NCBI GenBank assembly: GCA_004294465.1
Contig: REAV01000042.1
Coordinates: 1-5,885 of the forward strand
Length of the DNA: 5,885 bases
Origin: Sphingobacteriia bacterium
Lineage (GTDB): Bacteria; Bacteroidota; Bacteroidia; Chitinophagales; Chitinophagaceae
Direction of reading: 5' to 3'
This document shows, piece by piece, positions 1-5,885 of this stretch. Position 1 is the stretch's first letter; every line of letters starts with the position of its first letter. The notes beneath the pieces were generated by a model. The model ran no database searches. It was not told the DNA's origin and saw nothing but the letters and a program-made list of their open reading frames with translations. The position numbers were made by a program, and so were the translations under genes.

Positions 1-21
1 AATTACGATCAGAAGTTTTAT

Positions 22-81
22 TGAATGAACGTAAACAACGAAAGTTGTTTGAGCCCCAACTAGTTGGGGCGAGTTCTTTCA
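22..81 (+). repeat. Compact inverted-repeat element with three-way-junction fold
   Basis: Three nested inverted repeats are read directly from the sequence. Hairpin 1 (33-50) has a perfect 7-bp stem, AAACAAC/GTTGTTT, capped by GAAA. Hairpin 2 (53-70) is the perfect 18-bp palindrome GCCCCAACTAGTTGGGGC, which folds as a 7-bp stem with a CTAG loop. An outer stem pairs 22-30 with 73-81 in 8 of 9 positions, with one T-T mismatch at 26/77. The three arms are separated by exactly two bases each (31-32, 51-52, 71-72). The cGAAAg cap is an extra-stable GNRA tetraloop only in plus-strand RNA, which is why plus is given. No T-run follows on either strand, so it is not a standard terminator. It lies beyond the 3' end of fumC. 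It could be a dispersed palindromic repeat, a structured RNA or part of a larger element cut by the edge; the function is unknown. Confidence 0.5.
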
Positions 82-125
82 TTGTAGCAGAACAAATAAA
101 TCTACCGTAATTTTTAAGCAGGCCT

Positions 126-166
126 GTTGGGAGATTATAAGTAGTGATTTATTTTATCTCCCCAAC
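126..166 (-). terminator. Stem-loop overlapping the fumC stop codon (possible 3' end signal)
   Basis: GTTGGGAGAT at 126-135 pairs with ATCTCCCCAAC at 156-166, giving ten base pairs with a single bulged C. On the minus strand the first arm is formed by the last codons of fumC (Val-Gly-Glu-Ile), the stop codon sits in the roughly 20-base loop, and the second arm lies downstream. There is no uninterrupted U-tract after it, only a mixed A/T stretch near 100-116, so it is not a textbook intrinsic terminator. It may act as an RNA 3'-end stabiliser or a weak terminator, or it may be coincidental. Confidence 0.35.
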
Positions 167-1549
167 CATTTCTGCAGGAATCACCCATGCGTCAAACTCT
201 TCAGGAGTTACATAACCCAATTTTACCGCCATTTCTTTTAAGGTAGTATGTTCTTTATGCGCTTTCTGAGCAATTTCAGCAGCTTTATAATAGCCAATTT
301 TGGTATTTAATGCAGTCACCAACATCAAACTATTGTCTACATGTTTTTTAATATTTGCTTCAATTGGCTCAATACCTATGGCGCATTTATCATTAAAGCT
401 CTCACATCCATCTCCAATTAAACGAGCGCTGTGTAAGAAATTATAGATCATTACTGGCTTGAATACATTCAATTCAAAATGACCCATTGATCCACCAATA
501 TTAATGGCCACATCATTGCCCATTACCTGTGCAGCAATCATAGTAAGCGCTTCACATTGTGTTGGGTTTACTTTACCTGGCATTATAGAAGAACCAGGTT
601 CATTGTCTGGAATAAATAATTCTCCAATTCCACTGCGTGGTCCTGAAGAAAGCATTCGAATATCATTGGCAATTTTCATTAAACTAACTGCTACAGTTTT
701 TAATGCACCATGCGCTTCTACAATTGCATCATGAGCCGCCAATGCTTCAAACTTATTTTCAGCAGTCACAAATGGTAAACCTGTTAAAGCAGCAATATGT
801 TTGGCTACATTTACATCATATCCTTTTGGAGTATTGATTCCGGTACCAACAGCAGTTCCTCCTAAAGCCAATTCACTTAAATGACTCAAAGAATTGTTGA
901 TCGCTTTTAATCCATGATTCAGTTGAGCTACATAGCCACTGATCTCTTGACCAACTGTTAAAGGAGTTGCATCCATAAAATGCGTGCGGCCAATTTTCAC
1001 TACATGCATGAAAGCCTTACTCTTAGCTGCTAAAGTGTCTCTTAATTTTTCAATCCCTGGAATAGTAGTGCCCAATAATATTTTATAAGCTGCAATATGC
1101 ATGGCTGTTGGAAAAGTATCATTAGAACTCTGCGACTTATTTACATCATCGTTAGGATGCAAGAATTTGTCTTTGTCATTTAGCGAACCTCCTTTTAATA
1201 CATGACCTCTATATGCAATTACTTCATTCACATTCATATTGCTCTGTGTACCGCTACCAGTTTGCCATACTACCAATGGAAATTGATCGTTCAATTTACC
1301 CGACAATATTTCATCACATACAGTTCCTATCAAAGCTGCTTTTTCTTCTGGCAATACACCTGCATCTCTATTGGTAAATGCCGCTGCTTTTTTTAAATAT
1401 GCAAATGCCTCGATAATTTCTTTCGGCATTTTATTGATATCCTGCGCAATTTTAAAATTGTCAATACTGCGTTGTGTTTGAGCTCCCCAATATACATTGG
1501 CAGGCACCTGCACCTCACCCATGGTATCTTTTTCTATTCTGTATTCCAT
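149..1549 (-). CDS. fumC: Class II fumarate hydratase (fumarase C)
   Basis: It catalyses reversible hydration of fumarate to (S)-malate in the cytoplasm (TCA cycle). Class II enzymes are oxygen-stable homotetramers without an iron-sulfur cluster. The 466 residues match the usual length of about 460-467. All superfamily landmarks are present: [14 protein letters not shown] at 97-110; the second-site [14 protein letters not shown] at 131-144; [16 protein letters not shown] at 187-202 with the active-site His190; and the signature [11 protein letters not shown] at 319-329. By alignment with the E. coli enzyme the catalytic serine is Ser320, with Lys326 and Asn328 as substrate contacts. The start [16 protein letters not shown] is the normal N-terminus for the family. 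It is transcribed alone, divergently from the M16 peptidase gene, with a Bacteroidota -7 box shortly upstream and no Shine-Dalgarno sequence. Nothing is missing. Aspartase and argininosuccinate lyase relatives are unlikely given the close match to fumarase motifs. Confidence 0.97.
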   Translation of the reverse strand: MEYRIEKDTMGEVQVPANVYWGAQTQRSIDNFKIAQDINKMPKEIIEAFAYLKKAAAFTNRDAGVLPEEKAALIGTVCDEILSGKLNDQFPLVVWQTGSGTQSNMNVNEVIAYRGHVLKGGSLNDKDKFLHPNDDVNKSQSSNDTFPTAMHIAAYKILLGTTIPGIEKLRDTLAAKSKAFMHVVKIGRTHFMDATPLTVGQEISGYVAQLNHGLKAINNSLSHLSELALGGTAVGTGINTPKGYDVNVAKHIAALTGLPFVTAENKFEALAAHDAIVEAHGALKTVAVSLMKIANDIRMLSSGPRSGIGELFIPDNEPGSSIMPGKVNPTQCEALTMIAAQVMGNDVAINIGGSMGHFELNVFKPVMIYNFLHSARLIGDGCESFNDKCAIGIEPIEANIKKHVDNSLMLVTALNTKIGYYKAAEIAQKAHKEHTTLKEMAVKLGYVTPEEFDAWVIPAEMVGEIK

Positions 1550-1568
1550 TGTTATTGATTTTGAGACG

Positions 1569-1576
1569 CAAAGTTA
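1569..1576 (-). promoter_or_regulatory. Bacteroidota-type -7 box of the fumC promoter
   Basis: Read on the minus strand this is TAACTTTG, a perfect match to the Bacteroidota primary-sigma -7 consensus TAnnTTTG. It ends 19 bases before the fumC ATG, so the predicted leader is only about 12-16 bases, which suits a gene without a Shine-Dalgarno sequence. I see no clear TTTG -33 element at the usual 19-20 base spacing, so the match rests on the -7 box and its position. Confidence 0.55.
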
Positions 1577-1586
1577 CCAAAATTGA

Positions 1587-1618
1587 TGTGCGAATAATGG
1601 TATTTTTAAGTAATTTTC
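1587..1618 (+). promoter_or_regulatory. Candidate promoter of the M16 peptidase gene
   Basis: TAATTTTC at 1611-1618 resembles the Bacteroidota -7 box TAnnTTTG with the last base changed, and TGTG at 1587-1590 lies 20 bases upstream where a TTTG -33 element would be expected. Each element has one mismatch. The -7-like box ends 20 bases before the ATG at 1639. AT-rich intergenic DNA produces such matches by chance, so this is a weak call. Confidence 0.3.
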
Positions 1619-1638
1619 ATGACTATAAATTAAACAAG

Positions 1639-4575
1639 ATGAAAAAAATCATTTTAGTATTTGCCTTTTTAGGTATGTTTTTATTGCAAATTGTTGCACA
1701 GAGTAAAAATCAGTGGCAAAATGCAAGCTCTGGTGGATACAATTATAAAACGGTAGCAGGTGATCCAATTAAAGCTAGGTTTTACACACTCAAAAACGGG
1801 TTAACCGTTATTTTATCACCCAATAAAAAAGAACCAAGAATTTCCTTTCAAATTGCGGTTAGAGCAGGAAGTAATACCGATCCAGCAGACCATACTGGAT
1901 TGGCCCATTATTTGGAACATTTATTGTTTAAAGGAACAGATCAATTCGGTACCTTAAATTGGGCTGCCGAAAAACCATTATTAGATCAAATTGATCAATT
2001 GTACGATCAGTACAATCGTACAACAGATGTTGCAAAAAGGAAAGAAATTTATAAAGAAATTGATCGTGTATCTGGAGAAGCAGCTAAATTTTCCATTGCA
2101 AACGAATACGATAAAATGATGTCATCTATTGGTTCTCAGGGAACCAATGCGCATACTTGGTACGAAGAAACAGTTTATGAAGAAGATATTCCTGCCAATG
2201 CAGTGGATAAATTTTTAGATGTGCAAGCAGAAAGATTTAGAAACCCCATTCTCCGGATTTTTCATACCGAATTAGAAGCCGTATATGAAGAAAAAAATAG
2301 GGGGCTAGATAACGATGCATCTAAAGTTAATGAAATAGGATGGGCCAATATTTTCCCTACGCATAATTATGGACAGCAAACCACTATCGGAACAATAGAG
2401 CATTTAAAAAATCCATCTTTGATTGCCATCAGAGCATTTTACAATAAGTATTATGTTCCTAATAATATGGCATTGGTATTAAGTGGCGATTTTAATCCTG
2501 ATGAAATGATTAAAAAAATCGATGCCAAATTCAGTTTCATGCAATCCAAGCCATTTCAGGAATATAAAGGGCCAAAAGAAGCACCTATTAAGGGGCCTAT
2601 TGTGAAAGAAGTTTTCGGACCAAGTGCTGAATCTGTTCGATTATTTTATAGAATCAATGCGAATCATTCTAGAGACGCTGTTTTGACAGAATTAGCTGCA
2701 AAAATATTGAGCAATGGAAAAGCTGGTTTAATGGATTTAAATTTGAATAAACAACAGAAGTTACAATCGGCTGGAGTTGGATTAACTCAACAGAAAGACT
2801 ATGGTGTATTACAAGTGGTAGCTACACCTAAACAAGGGCAATCTTTGGATGAAGCAAAAGCATTGATTTTGGAACAAATTGCCATTTTGAAAAAAGGTGA
2901 TTTTGATCAAAATTTAATTCAAGCAATTGCCGCCAATGAAAAATTAAATGTTCAGCAAAATCTGGAAGAAAACTGGTTTCGTGTGGGAGAATTAGTGGAT
3001 GCTTATATTAAACACAAGGGGAATGAATGGGATCAGGATGTTGCTTTTAACGAAGTAGTCAGTTCAGTAACTAAGCAAGAATTGGTAGACTTTGCCAATC
3101 GTTTTTTTGCTGATGATAATTATGTAATTGTATACAAAAGAAAGGGAGAAGACAAGAGTATAGTTAAAGTTGAAAAACCTAGTATTACTCCCGTAGAAAC
3201 CAATTCAGATAAACAGTCGGCATATGTAAAAAACTTTATTGCAAAACCACAGTCCAAGCTTTCCCCAGTTTGGGTAGATTACAATACCCAAATTAAAAAA
3301 GGCACTGTTGGTACCAATGCACTTTTATATACACCGAATACTACCAATACTATATTTAGAATGTATTATCGTTTTCCTATGGGAAACTGGAATAGTAAAA
3401 CCTTGGGCATTGCTTTGCAATATTTGCAATTCTTAGGAAATGGCAAAAGCAGTTCAGAAGAAATCAGTAAACAGTTTTATAATTTAGCTTGTTCATTTAA
3501 TACAGGGACAGGCAATGATGAAACGACCATCACTTTAACTGGTTTGCAACAGAATTTTGAGAAAGCTACTGAATTATTAGAAAGCTTAATTCGAAATTGT
3601 CAGCCAGATGAAGCTGCATTGGTTGGTTTGAAAAATAGAATTTCAAAAGCAAGGGCGAATAATAAACTGAATAAAGGAGCCATTGCAAACGCATTAAGGA
3701 GTTATGCTACTTATGGCTCAGATAATCCATTTAATTATACATTAACCGATGCAGAACTTGCAGGTATTACTGCTGAAAGTTTGGTAAAACAATTGCATGA
3801 ACTATTCAATTATACGCATACTATTTTATATTATGGGCCAACTGAGTTCACTGTGATCAATTCAACTTTAACTAAAATACATCAAGGCGCAACTACTCCT
3901 TTAAACATTCCGTCAGCTAAAGTTTTCAAAAGAACGGAACAAACAAAGAATGAAGTATTGTTTGCCAATTATGATATGGTACAGGCAGAGATTTATTGGA
4001 TTAGAAACCTCAATAATTATAATCCTGGGGAAGAATCTGTTATGAATGCTTTCAATGGTTTTTTTGGAAATGGTATGGGAAATATTGTGTTTCAAACAAT
4101 AAGAGAATCGAAAGCATTGGCTTACTCAACTTATGCTTCTATGCAGGCTCCTACAAGAAAAGATGATCGATTTTCTGCTGTTGCATATGTAGGAACTCAA
4201 GCAGATAAATTAAATGAAAGTATCGTTAGCATGAATGAATTGTTGGATGTGTTACCCATGAATGAGCAGAATTTCTCCAACAGTATGAAGAGTATGTTTA
4301 AAGACATAGAAACGGAAAGAATCAGTAAGGATGGAATATTATTGAGTTATTTGGCTGCAAAAAAGAAAGGTTGGAACGAAGACCCACGTAAATCTTATTA
4401 TGCAGCGTATCAAACTTTAAAACCCTCCGATCTAGTACAATACCATAACAATAATCTGAGCAAGAAAAATTATACTTATTGTATTGTGGCTAATGACAAA
4501 AAAGTAAAAGAAGAAGATTTGGCCAAATATGGTATAGTAAAAAAGCTCGGCTTAACCGAGCTCTTTGGATACTAA
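1639..4575 (+). CDS. Exported M16-family (insulinase/pitrilysin-type) zinc metallopeptidase
   Basis: Predicted periplasmic or outer-envelope peptidase of 978 residues built from two homologous halves that close around a peptide substrate. Residues 1-20 (MKKIILVFAFLGMFLLQIVA) form a signal peptide: Lys-Lys, hydrophobic core, likely cleavage after Ala20. The N-terminal half (about 45-500) carries the inverted zinc motif HYLEH at 90-94 (His90 and His94 bind zinc, Glu93 is the base). The third ligand is probably Glu218 in ELEAVYEEKNR, followed by an M16_C domain from about residue 256. A polar linker at about 498-535 leads to the C-terminal half, which lacks HxxEH but keeps the typical GNGMGNIVFQTIRESKALAYS block around 808-830. 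A charged, probably helical insert (about 101-165) separates motif and distal Glu further than in pitrilysin. The frame is open upstream to 1474, but that extension is antisense to fumC; the signal peptide and the lack of family homology upstream fix the start at 1639. Substrate unknown; processing of secreted or imported peptides is an inference. Confidence 0.93.
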   Translation: MKKIILVFAFLGMFLLQIVAQSKNQWQNASSGGYNYKTVAGDPIKARFYTLKNGLTVILSPNKKEPRISFQIAVRAGSNTDPADHTGLAHYLEHLLFKGTDQFGTLNWAAEKPLLDQIDQLYDQYNRTTDVAKRKEIYKEIDRVSGEAAKFSIANEYDKMMSSIGSQGTNAHTWYEETVYEEDIPANAVDKFLDVQAERFRNPILRIFHTELEAVYEEKNRGLDNDASKVNEIGWANIFPTHNYGQQTTIGTIEHLKNPSLIAIRAFYNKYYVPNNMALVLSGDFNPDEMIKKIDAKFSFMQSKPFQEYKGPKEAPIKGPIVKEVFGPSAESVRLFYRINANHSRDAVLTELAAKILSNGKAGLMDLNLNKQQKLQSAGVGLTQQKDYGVLQVVATPKQGQSLDEAKALILEQIAILKKGDFDQNLIQAIAANEKLNVQQNLEENWFRVGELVDAYIKHKGNEWDQDVAFNEVVSSVTKQELVDFANRFFADDNYVIVYKRKGEDKSIVKVEKPSITPVETNSDKQSAYVKNFIAKPQSKLSPVWVDYNTQIKKGTVGTNALLYTPNTTNTIFRMYYRFPMGNWNSKTLGIALQYLQFLGNGKSSSEEISKQFYNLACSFNTGTGNDETTITLTGLQQNFEKATELLESLIRNCQPDEAALVGLKNRISKARANNKLNKGAIANALRSYATYGSDNPFNYTLTDAELAGITAESLVKQLHELFNYTHTILYYGPTEFTVINSTLTKIHQGATTPLNIPSAKVFKRTEQTKNEVLFANYDMVQAEIYWIRNLNNYNPGEESVMNAFNGFFGNGMGNIVFQTIRESKALAYSTYASMQAPTRKDDRFSAVAYVGTQADKLNESIVSMNELLDVLPMNEQNFSNSMKSMFKDIETERISKDGILLSYLAAKKKGWNEDPRKSYYAAYQTLKPSDLVQYHNNNLSKKNYTYCIVANDKKVKEEDLAKYGIVKKLGLTELFGY
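4539..4562 (-). terminator. Intrinsic terminator of the enoyl-CoA hydratase unit, inside the M16 gene
   Basis: On the minus strand AGCTCGG-TTAAG-CCGAGCT forms a perfect 7-bp stem with a five-base loop and runs directly into a T-tract of six, the first T being the last paired base. It starts 27 bases after the hydratase stop codon. The whole structure lies within the last 13 codons of the convergent M16 gene. In the plus direction the stem is followed only by CTTTGG, so termination there would be weak. Confidence 0.8.
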
Positions 4576-4588
4576 TTCATCTATACAT

Positions 4589-5368
4589 TTATTTACCAGT
4601 GAACACCGCTTTCCTTTTCTCAAGGAAGGCGGTTGTTCCTTCTTTCATATCTGCAGTATCAAATGAATTGCCGAAAGCGTCAACTTCCACTTGATACCCA
4701 TTCTTGGTTTCATCAAAAACGGCATTAGCCGATTCAATACATGCTGCAATAGCCAATGGTGCTTTGCTATTGATCACCGTTAAAATGCTTATAGCTTTTG
4801 CTAATAATTCTTCTGCTGGTACTACATAATTGACCAATCCATATTGTAATGCAGTTGATGCGTCAATCATTCCTGCGCTCATCAACAATTCCATTGCTCT
4901 TCCTTTTCCAATCAATTGCACCAATCTTTGAGTGCCACCATAGCCAGGAATCAAACCCAGATTCACTTCTGGCTGTCCGAACTTTGCATTTGCAGAAGCA
5001 ATTCTAAAATGACAACTCATGGCCAATTCGCATCCTCCACCCAAAGCAAAACCATTCACCGCTGCAACAACTGGTTTTGGACAATTTTCAATTCTAAAGA
5101 AAGTTGCCTGACCATCTGCTGATAATTTCATGGCTTCTTGCTTGCTGAATTTGCTGAACTCACTAATATCTGCACCAGCAACAAAAGCTTTTTCGCCTGT
5201 ACCAGTTATAATCACAGATTTAATGGATTCATTGGTGTTCACTTCATCAAATGCCAAATTTAATTCAGCAAATACCGCCATATTCAATGCGTTCAATTTA
5301 TCAGGACGGTTGATGGTAATGGTAAAAATGCCAGCTTCTAATGAAGTTAATAATGTTTGGTATGCCAT
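4589..5368 (-). CDS. Enoyl-CoA hydratase/isomerase (crotonase) family protein
   Basis: Crotonase-fold enzyme of 259 residues, the normal length, probably adding water to trans-2-enoyl-CoA to give 3-hydroxyacyl-CoA in the cytoplasm. The family landmarks are in place: RPDKLNALN at 21-29; the oxyanion-hole segment FVAGADISEF at 62-71; NGFALGGGCELAMSC at 105-119 with the second oxyanion-hole glycine and Glu114; and FGQPEVNLGLIPGYGGTQRL at 130-149 with Glu134. Glu114 and Glu134 are 20 residues apart, as are the two catalytic glutamates Glu144 and Glu164 of rat mitochondrial hydratase, so true hydratase activity is likely rather than a crotonase-fold isomerase, decarboxylase or hydrolase. Chain-length preference cannot be read; a short-chain (crotonyl-CoA-type) enzyme is the usual identity. 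It begins nine bases after the stop of the cobalamin-domain ORF and is surely co-transcribed with it; its terminator lies in the convergent M16 gene. Confidence 0.93.
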   Translation of the reverse strand: MAYQTLLTSLEAGIFTITINRPDKLNALNMAVFAELNLAFDEVNTNESIKSVIITGTGEKAFVAGADISEFSKFSKQEAMKLSADGQATFFRIENCPKPVVAAVNGFALGGGCELAMSCHFRIASANAKFGQPEVNLGLIPGYGGTQRLVQLIGKGRAMELLMSAGMIDASTALQYGLVNYVVPAEELLAKAISILTVINSKAPLAIAACIESANAVFDETKNGYQVEVDAFGNSFDTADMKEGTTAFLEKRKAVFTGK

Positions 5369-5377
5369 GTTGATTGT

Positions 5378-5885
5378 TTAAAAATTACGATGCTTGCTTA
5401 CCCATTCGCTGATATACTCTGCAATGGTTGTGGTAGTGGTGCCGGGAGCAAAAAGCTTGCCTACACCCATATCATTTAAAACTTTCATGTCGTCGTCTGG
5501 AATAATGCCTCCGCCAGTAAGTAATACATCATTCATTCCTTTTTCCTTCATGAGCGTAATTACTTTTGGGAATACGGTCATATGAGCACCACTTAAAATA
5601 CTAATGCCAATAGCGTCTACGTCTTCTTGTAATGCAGCGTTCACCACCATTTCGGGGTTGAAACGGCAGAGGTGCAGGATCTCTTTCATTTCAAACCAAT
5701 CGAGGTGTTTTTTGGCAAAATCACATTTTCCGAGAAACGTTCTTCTATAAAGAATAGTACTCGGTTTATAAAAACGAAAATAACTCTGCTGAATAGATCC
5801 ATTGAAATTATATTGACGCGGTCCAAGGAGCCCAATATCGGGATTACTCTTCAAATAGTCGAGCATTTCTCCTAAGGCACCTTCA
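5378..5885 (-). CDS. Partial hybrid ORF: family-2 glycosyltransferase fragment joined to a cobalamin-binding domain
   Basis: The frame is open to the window edge (169 codons visible including the stop), so the start lies outside; the ATG at 5864-5866 is internal. The upstream part (about 5684-5885) reads like the middle of a WbbL-type GT2 glycosyltransferase: a helix ending [16 protein letters not shown], then NGSIQQS, then YRRTFLGK. Its nucleotide-sugar DxD motif would be off the edge and its usual C-terminal half is absent. The downstream part (about 5381-5683) matches the C-terminal portion of the methylmalonyl-CoA-mutase-type B12 domain: [17 protein letters not shown], the SxL motif in ISILSGAHM, then [12 protein letters not shown] and KLFAPGT. 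The first part of that domain, with the DxHxxG cobalt ligand, is missing. The B12 portion sits nine bases before the enoyl-CoA hydratase gene and is plausibly its natural partner; the glycosyltransferase part is the foreign piece. Either a chimeric contig end or a real fusion; the product is unlikely to have either activity. Confidence 0.8.
   Translation of the reverse strand, partial: EGALGEMLDYLKSNPDIGLLGPRQYNFNGSIQQSYFRFYKPSTILYRRTFLGKCDFAKKHLDWFEMKEILHLCRFNPEMVVNAALQEDVDAIGISILSGAHMTVFPKVITLMKEKGMNDVLLTGGGIIPDDDMKVLNDMGVGKLFAPGTTTTTIAEYISEWVSKHRNF
5648..5692 (-). other. Junction between glycosyltransferase and cobalamin-domain sequence
   Basis: Clear glycosyltransferase similarity ends at about the codons for WFEMK (5684-5698) and clear cobalamin-domain similarity starts at PEMVV (5642-5656). 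The eleven codons for EILHLCRFN and its flanks are ambiguous. EILH could align with the EVIY strand that normally precedes the PEMVV block, with one residue deleted, which would put the break near 5684. The hexamer GAAATG occurs in the same frame on both sides (5687-5692 and 5648-5653), and GAGGTG (plus strand) occurs at 5669-5674 and 5702-5707. The bridge looks slightly richer in G+C than its flanks. Confidence 0.5.

Noticed and set aside
53..70. Perfect 18-bp palindrome considered as a terminator or as an integron attC-like site.
   Set aside because: No T-tract follows on either strand, and the arms do not fit the GTTRRRY/RYYYAAC core sites. It is better seen as one arm of the 22-81 element.
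3..110. Open frame on the plus strand from the left edge to TAA at 108-110 (35 codons), a possible 3' end of a gene.
   Set aside because: No family is recognisable, the stretch is short enough to be open by chance, and most of it is the inverted-repeat element, which is also open on the minus strand (ATG at 80-82 to the edge). It could be the tail of a real gene, but this cannot be decided from the window.
1556..1563. TGATTTTG on the plus strand considered as a -7 box for the M16 gene.
   Set aside because: It has one mismatch to TAnnTTTG, lies 75 bases before the start, has no upstream -33 match and is less well placed than 1611-1618.
1474..1638. Fifty-five extra residues in frame before the M16 peptidase, including a hydrophobic stretch that looks like a membrane segment.
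   Set aside because: The extension is antisense to the start of fumC and covers the intergenic promoters. A proper signal peptide begins at 1639.
5394..5585. Plus-strand open frame opposite the cobalamin-domain sequence.
   Set aside because: It is a shadow of a well-supported minus-strand domain, with low-complexity valine-rich sequence and no family resemblance. The same applies to the other antisense frames at 504-734, 1202-1396, 3913-4095, 4916-5122, 5130-5381 and 5672-5875.
1..5885. Search for CRISPR arrays, tRNA or rRNA genes, insertion sequences, toxin-antitoxin pairs or phage genes.
   Set aside because: None seen. There are no regularly spaced repeats, no transposase or recombinase sequence, and no tRNA-like cloverleaf with a T-loop or acceptor stem.

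Overview
The window looks like a piece of a Bacteroidota chromosome, probably Chitinophagaceae or a close relative; the family-level placement is a guess. The reasons are: AT-rich DNA (roughly 35-40 % G+C by eye), no Shine-Dalgarno sequences before the starts, a perfect Bacteroidota-type -7 box (TAnnTTTG) before the fumarase gene, and protein sequences typical of that phylum. The odd length suggests it may be a whole short contig from a draft or metagenome assembly, which matters for judging the right edge.

Layout. Bases 1-148 hold no gene I can identify, but they contain a compact inverted-repeat element (22-81) that folds on paper into a three-way junction, and a stem-loop at the end of the next gene. 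149-1549 (minus) is an intact class II fumarase, fumC. An 89-bp divergent intergenic region separates it from 1639-4575 (plus), an exported two-lobed M16 (insulinase/pitrilysin-type) zinc metallopeptidase of 978 residues. That gene converges, with a 13-bp gap, on 4589-5368 (minus), a crotonase-fold enoyl-CoA hydratase with both catalytic glutamates. Its intrinsic terminator lies inside the last codons of the M16 gene. Nine bases upstream of the hydratase is an ORF running off the right edge (5378-5885, minus). It joins part of a family-2 glycosyltransferase in frame to the C-terminal part of a methylmalonyl-CoA-mutase-type cobalamin-binding domain.

How the genes relate. Fumarase belongs to the TCA cycle. 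The hydratase and the cobalamin domain would fit together in acyl-CoA (branched-chain or propionate) metabolism and look like one transcription unit. The M16 peptidase acts outside the cytoplasm and has no evident link to either.

Most notable: (1) the glycosyltransferase/cobalamin-domain hybrid, which has lost the part of the domain that normally carries the cobalt-binding histidine and is either a chimeric contig end or a real deletion fusion; and (2) the three-way-junction element at the left edge, which may be a dispersed repeat or a structured RNA. Everything else is ordinary housekeeping sequence.
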